A stretch of DNA of 57,081 bases from RGIG4097 sp964550635 (GTDB lineage: Bacteria; Bacillota; Clostridia; Christensenellales; CAG-917), in NCBI GenBank assembly GCA_964550635.1, contig CAZJZV010000009.1, forward strand, positions 1-57,081, written 5' to 3'. Position numbers and translations under genes: made by a program. This document shows positions 16,072 through 24,800 of the stretch, in pieces. Every line of letters starts with the position of its first letter. Position 1 is the stretch's first letter. Below the pieces are notes generated by a model. The model did no database searches and was not told the DNA's origin. It saw only the letters and a list, made by a program, of their open reading frames with translations.

Positions 16072-16761
16072 TTACACCTTGTAGTAGCTTAATTTCTTCT
16101 CGATCCAGTTGAAAAGGAGAGTGAGTACGCCGACGAATATCAGATAGAACGCGCCCGAGTAGAACAACGGCCATATGAGTGCGGACGCCATGAGTTGTTC
16201 CGCTTTCATGATGAGTTCGCCGACCAATATAACTCTCGACAGTGCCGTATCCTTGACGAGAGTGATGACTTCGTTGGACATAGGGGGCATAATGCGTTTG
16301 AACACTTGGGGAAGCACGACGTAGAAGAAGGTTTGAGTCTTGTTCATACCGAGCACCTGCGCCGCCTCGTGTTGACCGACGGATATGCTTTGGATACCGC
16401 CCCTGAAAATCTCGGAGAAGTAGCAAGCGTAGTTGAAAGAGAACGCTATGACGACGGCGATGAAACGCCCCATATCCTGCAAACCGTAGTTCAAGATGAA
16501 GTAGGTGTCGACGCTTGCGAAGATATTGTAGTCCAAGAATCCCGGCACGTAGTAGATGATGAAAATTTGGAGCATAAGGGGGATTCCGCGGACGATCCAC
16601 ACGACGATTTTCGTGAAAATCGAAAGGGGTTTGAACTTGCTCATCGAGCAGAAAGAGATGAGAAGTCCGAGGGGCAGAGAGAAAATCAACGTGAGTGCAA
16701 AAAGCAAACACGTGATTTTGAAACCGTCCAGTAGATATAAGGTTACTTCGCCGAAATTCAT
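16072..16761 (-). CDS. Polar amino-acid ABC importer, permease
   Basis: 229-residue inner-membrane permease of the HisM/GlnP family. Several hydrophobic helices are clear: residues 12-36, 50-75, 95-115 and 195-222. The conserved cytoplasmic coupling motif is present in GGIQSISVGQHEAAQVLGM, which contacts the ATPase. A single permease gene implies a homodimer. It is flanked by the binding protein (25-bp gap) and the ATPase (1-bp gap). Cystine or glutamine-type amino acids are plausible substrates, but the sequence does not decide. Confidence 0.92.
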   Translation of the reverse strand: MNFGEVTLYLLDGFKITCLLFALTLIFSLPLGLLISFCSMSKFKPLSIFTKIVVWIVRGIPLMLQIFIIYYVPGFLDYNIFASVDTYFILNYGLQDMGRFIAVVIAFSFNYACYFSEIFRGGIQSISVGQHEAAQVLGMNKTQTFFYVVLPQVFKRIMPPMSNEVITLVKDTALSRVILVGELIMKAEQLMASALIWPLFYSGAFYLIFVGVLTLLFNWIEKKLSYYKV

Positions 16762-16786
16762 AGTTTATCTCTCTTGTTTCGATATA

Positions 16787-17599
16787 TTAACCGTTGATTT
16801 GGTCGGAATAGTCGGTGATGACGGAAGTTTCGACGCCGTACTTTTGAGCGAGTTCGAGAATGGTTCCGTCCGCCGCGAGTTCGACGAGTGCCGCATTGAC
16901 TTTCGCAGTGAGATCGCTACCTTTCTTGAAACCGATTGCGTAAAATTCGGATTCGGATTTGAGTGCGTCGATCATCTTAAGTCCCGCGAAGTCGCCTTTG
17001 CCGACGATGCTATTTGCGAGTTGGTAGTCAACGACTGCATATGCCGCCGCGCCCGTCGTGACTTGAAGAATTGCATCCGTTTGTTTGGTTGCGGTGCTGA
17101 CGGTGCCGTTGCCTGCCAAAAGGTCGTTGGCATAGCTTTCGCCCGCAGAGCCTTTTTCCGCGTAACCGGTCTTGCCGACAAGGTCGGATGCGGTTGCGAT
17201 TGCGGAGTCGGACTTGACTACGACCGCTTGTGCATTGAGCATATAGTTGTAGGAGAAATCGACTTTGTCGCCACGTTGGATACCGTCTTCGTCCGCGGCG
17301 TTTGCGGTGAAGCCGTTCCAAAGGCAATCAACGCTACCCGTGTTCAAGTCGACGTACTTATTGTTCCAGTCGATGAGTTTGAAGATGACCTTGTAGCCGA
17401 GTTTGTCGAAGACCGCTTTTGCAAGGTCGGTATCGAAACCGATAAGGTTGCCGTTTTCGTCCTCGTAGTTCATAGGCTCGTAGAGGGTGTAGCCGATCGT
17501 GACGAGTTTTTCATCGGAGTTGTTGTTGCAAGCGACGAGCGCGAACGCGCCGACTGCGAGCATTGATACGATGAGAAGTGCGCAGATGATTTTTTTCAT
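16787..17599 (-). CDS. Amino-acid-binding lipoprotein of the ABC importer
   Basis: 270-residue extracellular solute-binding protein (SBP_bac_3 family), membrane-anchored through a lipobox ALVAC with C24. After the anchor it reads VTIGYTLYEPMNYEDENGNLIGFDTDLAKAVFDKLG, a typical family start; the middle contains DCLWNGFTANAADEDGIQRGDKVDFSYNY. In this importer class the acidic and aromatic residues of these blocks line the ligand pocket. It is first in the minus-strand operon behind a good promoter. The 5' leader holds three imperfect TTTAA.CGC-like words, of unknown meaning. Confidence 0.93.
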   Translation of the reverse strand: MKKIICALLIVSMLAVGAFALVACNNNSDEKLVTIGYTLYEPMNYEDENGNLIGFDTDLAKAVFDKLGYKVIFKLIDWNNKYVDLNTGSVDCLWNGFTANAADEDGIQRGDKVDFSYNYMLNAQAVVVKSDSAIATASDLVGKTGYAEKGSAGESYANDLLAGNGTVSTATKQTDAILQVTTGAAAYAVVDYQLANSIVGKGDFAGLKMIDALKSESEFYAIGFKKGSDLTAKVNAALVELAADGTILELAQKYGVETSVITDYSDQING

Positions 17600-17667
17600 A
17601 GTTTTATCTCTCCAAAATTTATTTTTCGGTTTAGCGATTTAGCGCATTAAAGCGTTAAACTACTTGC

Positions 17668-17696
17668 ATTATATATAGCGACGGCGGAAAAGTAAA
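17668..17696 (-). promoter_or_regulatory. Promoter of the amino-acid importer operon
   Basis: Minus-strand -35 TTTACT (17691-17696), 17-bp spacer, -10 TATAAT (17668-17673). The 5' leader is about 60 bases. Confidence 0.78.
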
Positions 17697-17842
17697 GCGT
17701 TTTCGCAAACTTTTTCAAAAATTTTTTCAAACTCTGCGGTTTTTCGTTCTCACGCGCATAGGACGAAGTCCCGCACGTATCCGCGCGGCAATATATTTAT
17801 CCGCGGTGGGCGGTTGTAGGCGGTCGAGTGAAGAAAAAAATC

Positions 17843-17872
17843 TTGACAAGCGTTCAAGGTCGGTGTTAAAGT
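17843..17872 (+). promoter_or_regulatory. Promoter of the T-box/trpB unit
   Basis: -35 TTGACA (17843-17848) and -10 TAAAGT (17867-17872) with an 18-bp spacer and an extended TGT just before the -10. Confidence 0.65.
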
Positions 17873-17879
17873 GGTGTAA

Positions 17880-18147
17880 ACCGATGACGGGAAGAAACCC
17901 GACATACGCGCTAAAGAGAGTCCGCGGCGGTGGGATGCGGATAGCAAACGAGTCGGAGTTATGGGCCCCCGAGGGGCTCGGCGAAAGGGAACGAGTAGTC
18001 GAGCACGCGTGTCTGCGTGAAAGGACGGACTGTGTTGGCAGTTTTGAGTGGTCGTGACGGCGACGTCACGTCAAGCGCGGTGGCACCGCAAAACGATTGA
18101 GTTTTGTCCGCGTGGAACAGAAGTCTGTTTCACGCGGTTTTATTTTG
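17880..18147 (+). promoter_or_regulatory. T-box riboswitch (tRNA-sensing leader), probably tRNA-Trp
   Basis: Stem I begins with the AAAGAGAG word (17913-17920); AGTCCG near 17919 pairs with CGGACT near 18026, and GCTAA with TTGGC closes the base. GAGTAG (17993-17998) is the usual distal motif. A stem III hairpin CGTGACG-GCGA-CGTCACG spans 18053-18070. The T-box core GCGCGGTGGCACCGC (18075-18089) can form the antiterminator with GTCCGCG after AAAAC/GTTTT pairing. The competing terminator is a 13-bp stem (18108-18120 / 18125-18137) with TTTTATTTT. I could not place the specifier codon with confidence; tryptophan is inferred from the downstream gene. Confidence 0.92.
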
Positions 18148-18189
18148 TCTAAACGAAGAGAACCGCGTGCATAATATAAGGAGGTCGCT

Positions 18190-19503
18190 ATGGCAAAGAA
18201 AGAAATACCCTACAAGATTTATCTGGACGAAAAGGAACTGCCAAAAGAATGGTATAATCTGCGTGCGGATATGACGGATAAAGGCGGTCCGCTCCTGAAC
18301 CCCGAAACGAGAGAGCCGATAACGCAGTCCGAACTCGAACGCATTTTCTGCACCGAACTTGCAAAGCAGGAATTGAACGACACGGACCGTTTCATCGAAA
18401 TTCCGGACGAAGTGCGCAATTTCTACAAAATGTATCGTCCGTCCCCGCTTGTGCGTGCGTACTGCCTTGAGAAACTTCTCGACACTCCCGCGGAAATGTA
18501 TTACAAGTTCGAGGGCAACAACACGAGCGGTAGCCACAAACTCAATAGCGCAATCGCACAGGCATACTACGCAAAGGCGCAGGGTATAAAGGGCGTGACC
18601 ACCGAAACGGGTGCGGGACAATGGGGTACGGCACTCAGTATGGCATGCGGGTATTTCGGACTCGACCTTACGGTGTTTATGGTCAGGTGCAGTTACGAAT
18701 TGAAACCTTTCCGCAAAAACGTTATGCAAGTATACGGCGCAAACGTGATACCGTCGCCGAGCGACACGACGGCGGTCGGGCGCAAAATGCTTGCCGAAAA
18801 TCCCGACAATAGCGGTTCGTTGGGCACCGCAATTTCAGAAGCGGTCGAGTTGGCGACTACGACTGAAAATACACGATACGTGTTGGGAAGTGTGCTAAAT
18901 CAGGTAATGTTGCACCAATCAGTGATAGGAATTGAGAGTAAAGTAGCAATGGAGAAACACGATACGTATCCTGATTTGGTCATCGGTTGCGCAGGTGGCG
19001 GGAGCAATTTGGGCGGACTTATCGCGCCGTTCATGTGCGACAAACTGAAAGGCAAAGAGAATCCGCATTTCATCGCGGTCGAGCCGTCGAGTTGTCCGAG
19101 TCTGACGAAAGGGGAGTATAAATACGACTTCTGCGACACGGGCAAAGTCACTCCGCTCGCGCAAATGTACACTCTCGGCAGTGACTTCATCCCGCCCGCA
19201 AAGCACGCAGGCGGACTCCGTTATCACGGTATGAATCCGATTTTGAGCAAACTCTATCACGACGGCTATCTTGACGAAGCAAGGGCAGTCGAGCAAAAAG
19301 ACGTATTCGACACCGCAATCCAATTCGCAAGGGTGGAAGGAATACTTCCTGCGCCCGAAAGTGCGCACGCAATCAAGGTTGCAGTGGACGAAGCGCTGAA
19401 ATGCCGAGAAACAGGGATTAAGAAAGTTATCCTATTCGGACTCACGGGAACGGGCTACTTCGACCTTATGAGCTACGAGAAAGCGTTAAACGGCAATTTG
19501 TGA
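18190..19503 (+). CDS. trpB: Tryptophan synthase beta chain, TrpB2 type
   Basis: PLP enzyme that condenses indole and serine to tryptophan. At 437 residues it is longer than the TrpB1 that pairs with TrpA, and it has the TrpB2-type N-terminal extension (IPYKIYLDEKELPKEWYNLRAD). The PLP lysine is K117 in GSHKLNSA; GAGQWGTAL and the phosphate-binding loop GCAGGGSN are clear. AAGGAGG lies six bases before the ATG. No trpA or other trp gene is adjacent, which fits a stand-alone TrpB2 salvaging indole. The T-box ahead of it would switch the gene on when its cognate tRNA is uncharged. Confidence 0.93.
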   Translation: MAKKEIPYKIYLDEKELPKEWYNLRADMTDKGGPLLNPETREPITQSELERIFCTELAKQELNDTDRFIEIPDEVRNFYKMYRPSPLVRAYCLEKLLDTPAEMYYKFEGNNTSGSHKLNSAIAQAYYAKAQGIKGVTTETGAGQWGTALSMACGYFGLDLTVFMVRCSYELKPFRKNVMQVYGANVIPSPSDTTAVGRKMLAENPDNSGSLGTAISEAVELATTTENTRYVLGSVLNQVMLHQSVIGIESKVAMEKHDTYPDLVIGCAGGGSNLGGLIAPFMCDKLKGKENPHFIAVEPSSCPSLTKGEYKYDFCDTGKVTPLAQMYTLGSDFIPPAKHAGGLRYHGMNPILSKLYHDGYLDEARAVEQKDVFDTAIQFARVEGILPAPESAHAIKVAVDEALKCRETGIKKVILFGLTGTGYFDLMSYEKALNGNL

Positions 19504-19626
19504 CCCGATTGGGATTGCGGTTTTCGTCTTGGCGTTAAAGTAGGACGGGACACCCGTACCCGAAAGAAAAGTGCGTATATTACGGTTAGTTATTGACATT
19601 GCAGATGAAATAATGAAAACAAAACA

Positions 19627-19658
19627 GAAAAGCGACGGAAAAAGCTCCGTCGCTTTTC
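19627..19658. terminator. Bidirectional terminator between trpB and the truncated paralogue
   Basis: Perfect 13-bp stem GAAAAGCGACGGA / TCCGTCGCTTTTC with a 6-base loop. T-rich flanks on the minus strand make it a good end for the minus-strand gene at 19676; it also stops transcription arriving from trpB. Confidence 0.9.
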
Positions 19659-19675
19659 AAATGGAGAGAAAATGA

Positions 19676-20911
19676 TTAGTCAAAAATTATCGACCCTTTG
19701 AACTGACTCGATTCGGTGCCTATGGCAGTGAATGCGGTTGATTGCATATTTATCGTCGTAGCATCCTGACTGTTTTTAGAAGTATCAGGCACTACGTTAA
19801 ACGTATCGTTCGCGAACCCGTCCGACACCCATGCGCTTGATCTGCCCAAACCCGAAAGCGCATAAGCAAGGGTGTTGAAATCTTCTCTGCACGTCAAATC
19901 GAACGGCGAAGCCGTTTTTGTGCCGAATTTTTCTACGTATTCGTATCGTTCAATGGAATTGCCGACGTTATCGACGACTTTAATCTTGTAAACACCGCCT
20001 TCGTTAGCCGTCCAAGTGGCGTTTCTCGTATTGTTCGTCAAAGAGAGTTGGCTCGTTATATCGACTTCGCTACCGCCGTTTCTCGAAACCAAAACTTTTT
20101 GTATACCTGCGGTTGCATCGCTAAACGAGAAAGAAGTGCTACCGTTCGTATGCGACATAGTCGGCGCAGTGGTATCGGTGATATAAATATCAAGCCAAAT
20201 ACCGTCGCTAGTGACATAGGTATCAACGTCACCTGCGCCCAAGCCTTCTCTAAATCCGGTTCCGCCAAACAAGCCTAATTCGTTGTAATATGTGATGCGG
20301 TGATTTGTGCCGTCATTTATTCCGTATTGTGCCAATCTTGCCGCAGTCAATGTCAAATCGGCGGTCATGGGGTGAGTGTTACTCGTACCACCTTTCTTTT
20401 CTGCCGACAAACTGAAATACGTTCCTCCGCTTTCTACGGTCGTGGTATCGCCGTTTGATGACGGCTTATTGCTGTGGACATGGTATTTTTTACCATCAGC
20501 GGTACCATCGCCGGACAAAGAAAGTTTGTTGTGTATATCGCCAACTGCGCCATTTATAATTGCATAATAAGCACTGCCTGAAAAAGTGATGTACCAACCG
20601 TAATAATAAGTTTTATTATCTCCTTCCCAGCCAACATTTGAAGATAGTTTCAAGTAAGTATAAACGGCGCCACTATCGTTTGTATGAGTTGCTGTCAAAG
20701 AAGAAATAACCGTACCGACAGGACCGTTTTTGACGGTCAAACCGGAGTTGTAATCTGCGTAATATGCATTGGCAGCGAATGAAAGGTCGCTACTTGAAGT
20801 CTGCAAAAACACGGACAAACACACACTCAAAGCAAGCACAAAGAGCAGGGCAAAAACAACGACTTTCGACGTTTTGGAAATGAAGTTTGTTTTTGCGGTT
20901 GAAGATTTCAT
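19676..20911 (-). CDS. Exported protein, truncated paralogue of the giant GLUG protein
   Basis: 411 residues with a signal peptide (KVVVFALLFVLALSVCLSVF) nearly identical in plan to that of the 6321-residue protein divergently encoded at 21845. The C-terminal third has an Ig-like segment (ITDTTAPTMSHTNGS to KIKVVDNVGNSIERYEYVEKFG), then a beta-helix entry segment (CREDFNTLAYALSG to MQSTAFTAIGTESSQFKGS). It stops exactly where the giant protein enters its first GLUG repeat; the shared bases CAGTTCAAAGGGTC end the similarity. The start at 20911 is chosen for GGAG five bases upstream and the signal peptide; the frame itself runs on to 20968. It could be a deletion remnant, a donor for recombination or a short secreted form. 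Confidence 0.8.
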   Translation of the reverse strand: MKSSTAKTNFISKTSKVVVFALLFVLALSVCLSVFLQTSSSDLSFAANAYYADYNSGLTVKNGPVGTVISSLTATHTNDSGAVYTYLKLSSNVGWEGDNKTYYYGWYITFSGSAYYAIINGAVGDIHNKLSLSGDGTADGKKYHVHSNKPSSNGDTTTVESGGTYFSLSAEKKGGTSNTHPMTADLTLTAARLAQYGINDGTNHRITYYNELGLFGGTGFREGLGAGDVDTYVTSDGIWLDIYITDTTAPTMSHTNGSTSFSFSDATAGIQKVLVSRNGGSEVDITSQLSLTNNTRNATWTANEGGVYKIKVVDNVGNSIERYEYVEKFGTKTASPFDLTCREDFNTLAYALSGLGRSSAWVSDGFANDTFNVVPDTSKNSQDATTINMQSTAFTAIGTESSQFKGSIIFD

Positions 20912-21370
20912 TGTTGCTCCTTGTTTTTTGGTGTTTTTTCCGTCCCCGGCGATTACGTCACAAGGCATTTTGCGCTATGCCCTCTGCGATGGCTTTCTAT
21001 GCGCCGAGCCTTGCTCCTTTTTCCCCTTCTGCGAAAAACTACGCCTGTGCCAACAGAGTGCGTAATCAAATTGCCGTAGGCTTGTTTTCGCAGTGGGGAT
21101 GCCCCTGTGTTCCGCTCGGAATGACATGGTGGGGATGCTCCTGTGTTATGCTCTGGATGACGTAGTGCTGTTCCAATCTGTCATTGCGAAGGACAAGGTC
21201 CTGTGGCAATCTCCTGGAAAGGCACCATATGAACGAAGTGTCTTTTCTCAAAATGACATTGATTGCCGTGCGCATATATGTATGGGTGTGCAGGCGCGCG
21301 GTTTACGCACTATCATTTTATAACGGATATAGCGATTTGACAAGTGTTTTTCTTGGAAAAGTGGCAAAAA

Positions 21371-21650
21371 CTATATTTTTCCAAGGGTAAACCGTGCAAA
21401 AGCGTTGCAATCGAAATGCGAAAAACCGCAAAAACCTGTGTTTTTTCAAGGGTAAATGAGTTTTGGCGGTTTTTGTAGGAGCCGCAACCGCGCGCAAAAT
21501 TTTTGCAGGAACGGACGAAAAACGGAGCGCAAAACGCAAGGGGCGAAACTGCTCGAAAGCCGTTCAAGATTGAACTTTTCCCCTTGAAAAACACGGTTTT
21601 TTTGATTGCACAAAAAATTATTTTTTTGAATTACCCCTGAAAAAACGTGG
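21371..21650. repeat. Four copies of a 20-bp element, two per orientation
   Basis: Direct copies lie at 21371-21392 and 21436-21456 (core TTTTTTCAAGGGTAAA); inverted copies lie at 21576-21595 (core TTCCCCTTGAAAAA) and 21631-21650 (core TTACCCCTGAAAAAA). Copy one is further preceded by CTTGGAAAA (21352-21360), which is an inverted repeat of its own TTTTCCAAG. They occupy the control region between the two paralogues. Confidence 0.6.
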
Positions 21651-21698
21651 TTTTTTGCACTTTTTTGAAAAATTTTCCGCAAAAGTCGCAAAAAGTGC

Positions 21699-21727
21699 TT
21701 TACACGATTGATTTCTAATAGTAGAAT
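21699..21727 (+). promoter_or_regulatory. Promoter of the giant surface-protein gene
   Basis: -35 TTTACA (21699-21704), 17-bp spacer, -10 TAGAAT (21722-21727). The predicted 5' leader of about 110 bases contains the interspersed repeat copy at 21795-21820. Confidence 0.7.
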
Positions 21728-21794
21728 GATTAGAGAATATCGTGCATATGTGTGTATGCGTGTGTGGTTCGTTTGGTTCGTTTCGTTCCCACGA

Positions 21795-21820
21795 GATTCC
21801 CACGCTACGCTCGGAATGAC
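21795..21820. repeat. Interspersed repeat, copy 2
   Basis: Same 26-bp unit as at 240-265 with one base changed (CTACGC for TTACGC). It lies in the 5' leader of the giant gene. Confidence 0.75.
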
Positions 21821-21844
21821 AAATCATAGACAAGGATTACATAG

Positions 21845-24800
21845 ATGAAAAACCGCAATGCTAAACTCAATCTAACTTCAAAAGTGGCACGCGCCACCGT
21901 CTTTGCATTGCTCTTCGTCCTTGTCTTGAGCGTTTGCCTTGTGACCGCATTCGATGTCGACTCAACCAACAACAACGTCGCTTTTGCTTCAAAGGACGGA
22001 AGTGCAAGTTCTACCACCTACGGTTCAGTTTCTACTCTTACAACTGGTTTTAAAACTAATCTCAAAGACGTAGGTAGCAATTTTGCATATAGTTGGTATG
22101 TGTATACTTACATAGTTTCAACAGGCACTGGCATGACCAACAATTCAACTGCTGATACGGTATCTGTCAAACTCGTCCAAGACGGTAGCGGCGAATATGC
22201 AAACTTTGTTTATCGTAAACGCTATAATTTTACCGGAACTGTTTTGGAACTTGTGCAAGGCGGTTTCTTCTCTTCCGTCACAATTTCGGCAACCGCAACG
22301 GGCGGTAATAAAGGTGTTGATTACGGCATTACCGCAAGCACAACAACAAGCGGTAGCTATAGCTCTGTTGCGGCAGAAAAAAACAATACAATTAAAATTG
22401 GCACGACTAAAACAGCCGCTCTATCGACTTCAACAAAAGGCATTGAAATAGATTTTCAAGGAACAGACTCAAACGATCCTACGCTCACTTTTAAGGACGT
22501 AGTTTTGACTTTCACGAGAAATCCTAATTTCTCTTTCACCGCAGCGACTGTATCGGGTGCAAACTTTGCATTGCGCAATAGATCTGATTTTGTATGTTTG
22601 GCAACCGACGTTTCTATGGGGTACAACGATTATAGCAACGTAACGTTCTCCGTAGAGCCGAATACGGCGAATAGTCAGACCGCATATGCAAGTGGCGGTA
22701 GGGAAATCAAAATGCTCTCCACAGAGTTTACCCCTATCGGAAATTCGACTTATCAGTTCAAAGGGTCCATTAAAGGCAACGGATGTACGATTAGCGGGTT
22801 GAAGTTGGCGACCGGCGGGTATTCCGGGTTGTTCGGGAAACTAGGCTCGGGCGCAAGTGTTGAGAATTTGACCATTTCAGATGCCAATGGCAGTGGCGGG
22901 ACTTCTTCTTCGAGAGGTATTCTCGCAGGTAGCGCGGAAGGCACGGTTTCTATCACTAATTGCCACGTTTCAGGCTCTATCTCGGGTACCATTCAAATTG
23001 CAGGTCTTGTCGGCTACGTGAACGGCGCAACGCTCACTATCACCAACTGCACCAATAACGCTACCGTAACCGGTTCAGGCTATACCACGGAGAGTAATAC
23101 CGGGAATATGCGTTCATGTATCGGCGGTCTTGTCGGCTATGCCAACGCTTCCGCTACGGTGACTATCACCAACAGTAGCAATAAGAGCGGTGGTACGATT
23201 ACGGGGCAGAGAGGCGTCGGCGGTCTTGTCGGCTATGCCTACGGAACTCTTACTATCAGCGGTAAATACTCTTCCGAGTCCTACACCAACAGCGCAACCG
23301 TAAACGGCGGTGTCGACGTCGGCGGTATCGTCGGCTATATGAGCAAAGGTTCGGTGTCGGATACGTCCAACAACGGCACGATCAACGGCAAGTCGGGCGC
23401 GGATTATAATAGCTATTCAATCGTTCAATACGATGCGCATGCGTATAGCGATCAAACCGTCGCAAATATCAACGACGGAAGCACGAACACGAAGTATTAC
23501 TCCGAAAATAAAGCATCGATGAGCTTTGTCGTTCAAGTCCCTGCAGGTACGGTCGTGAGCGGTTTCGCGATCACAAACGCAAACGATACGAGCGATCAAA
23601 CCGATCGTGCCCCTGTGAGAGTGTTCATTTTCGGTTCAAACACTAACACTATCGGCACGTCCAACGTTACAACAGGCGGTGGCGTCGAGTACGGCACTAT
23701 GTCGGGCAATGCGAATTGGACTGAAATTTACAACAGCAATAATATCGGCATCGGAACTGCCAATTTTTATAGAAAGGATATTCAATTTAGTAATATATAT
23801 AGTTATACTTATTATCTCGTGTACGTGAGCCATGGCACTCACGGTAGCGGTAAACTCCAATTCTCCGAATTCGATTTGCTCTACTCCGAGAACGTCGGCG
23901 GTATCGTCGGGCGCGTGGATGCGGCGGAGGATAACCGCGCCAGTATTTCGGGCGCAAGCAACGGCGGTAGTGGGGCGGTATCAGGTGGTACGAACGTCGG
24001 CGGTATCGTAGGCTACGATAAATACGGCAATATCAACACTTCCGCAAGCAACGCCGGTGCAATCACGGGTTATGCAAACGTCGGCGGTATCTTCGGCAGA
24101 AACAACAGTACAGGCTCAAAAGGTATCAACCTTGCGGCTACAGGCGACAACCAAATCATCAATACGGGCGCTATCACTTCCGCGGGCGGTAACTATATCG
24201 GCGGTATCGGCGGTTATACGCAGGACGCAATATTCAGCGGTGCTATCGTCAACACTGGTACGATTTCCGCATCGGGCAAGTCGCACGTAGGCGGTATTGG
24301 CGGTTACTTCTTTGGCAGTCGTCGCTATTTCAACGAAAGTAACGTTGAGGTCGGTACTTTCACAAATAGCGGTAACGTGTCGGGCGGCACCTATACAGGT
24401 GGTATCGCGGGACTTTCTGAATACGGCACTATCGGCACGTCCTATAACTCGGGCAGAATCGAAGGCGGTAACTATACCGGCGGTATCGTAGGACAAGTTA
24501 CGGATAAAACCACAGTTAGCAATACTAGTATGCGCAATACCGCGGTCGTCAAGGGTAGCAACTACGTCGGCGGTATCTTCGGTGATTGGAAGTTGAAAGA
24601 AGCCAGAAATCTTGGCACGCTCGAATCCTACGGCACTGTTGCCGGCACAAGCTATATCGGCGGTATCGTCGGCAATCTCAACACCAATGGAAAAACCTTG
24701 TCGGGTACATTCAAGGTCAGTTATGAATACGATAACACAAACTACGCTCAAACCTACGTGAGTGATGGTACGACGGTCACCAACAACCACGAAATCGTGT

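Larger units (their letters stand above)
20912..21844. other. Repeat-filled intergenic region between divergent paralogues
   Basis: No convincing gene is seen in these 933 bp. The left part holds decayed interspersed repeats, including a near-palindrome at 21180-21211 (ATTGC and GGAC facing GTCC and GCAAT) and GGAATGAC words. The centre is A/T- and homopolymer-rich with four copies of a TTTTTCAAGGGTAA-type element. The right part holds the promoter of the giant gene, tandem GGTTCGTTT words (21767-21785) and the 26-bp repeat at 21795. Confidence 0.7.

Noticed and set aside
17806..18057. 83-codon frame over the T-box
   Set aside because: It overlaps the promoter and the conserved stem I of the leader RNA.
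18130..18729. 199-codon antisense frame at the start of trpB
   Set aside because: It runs antisense through the T-box terminator and the TrpB2 N terminus; no supporting signals.
20769..21323. Several 60-100 codon frames between the divergent paralogues
   Set aside because: They translate interspersed repeats and low-complexity DNA, lack ribosome binding sites and show no domain.
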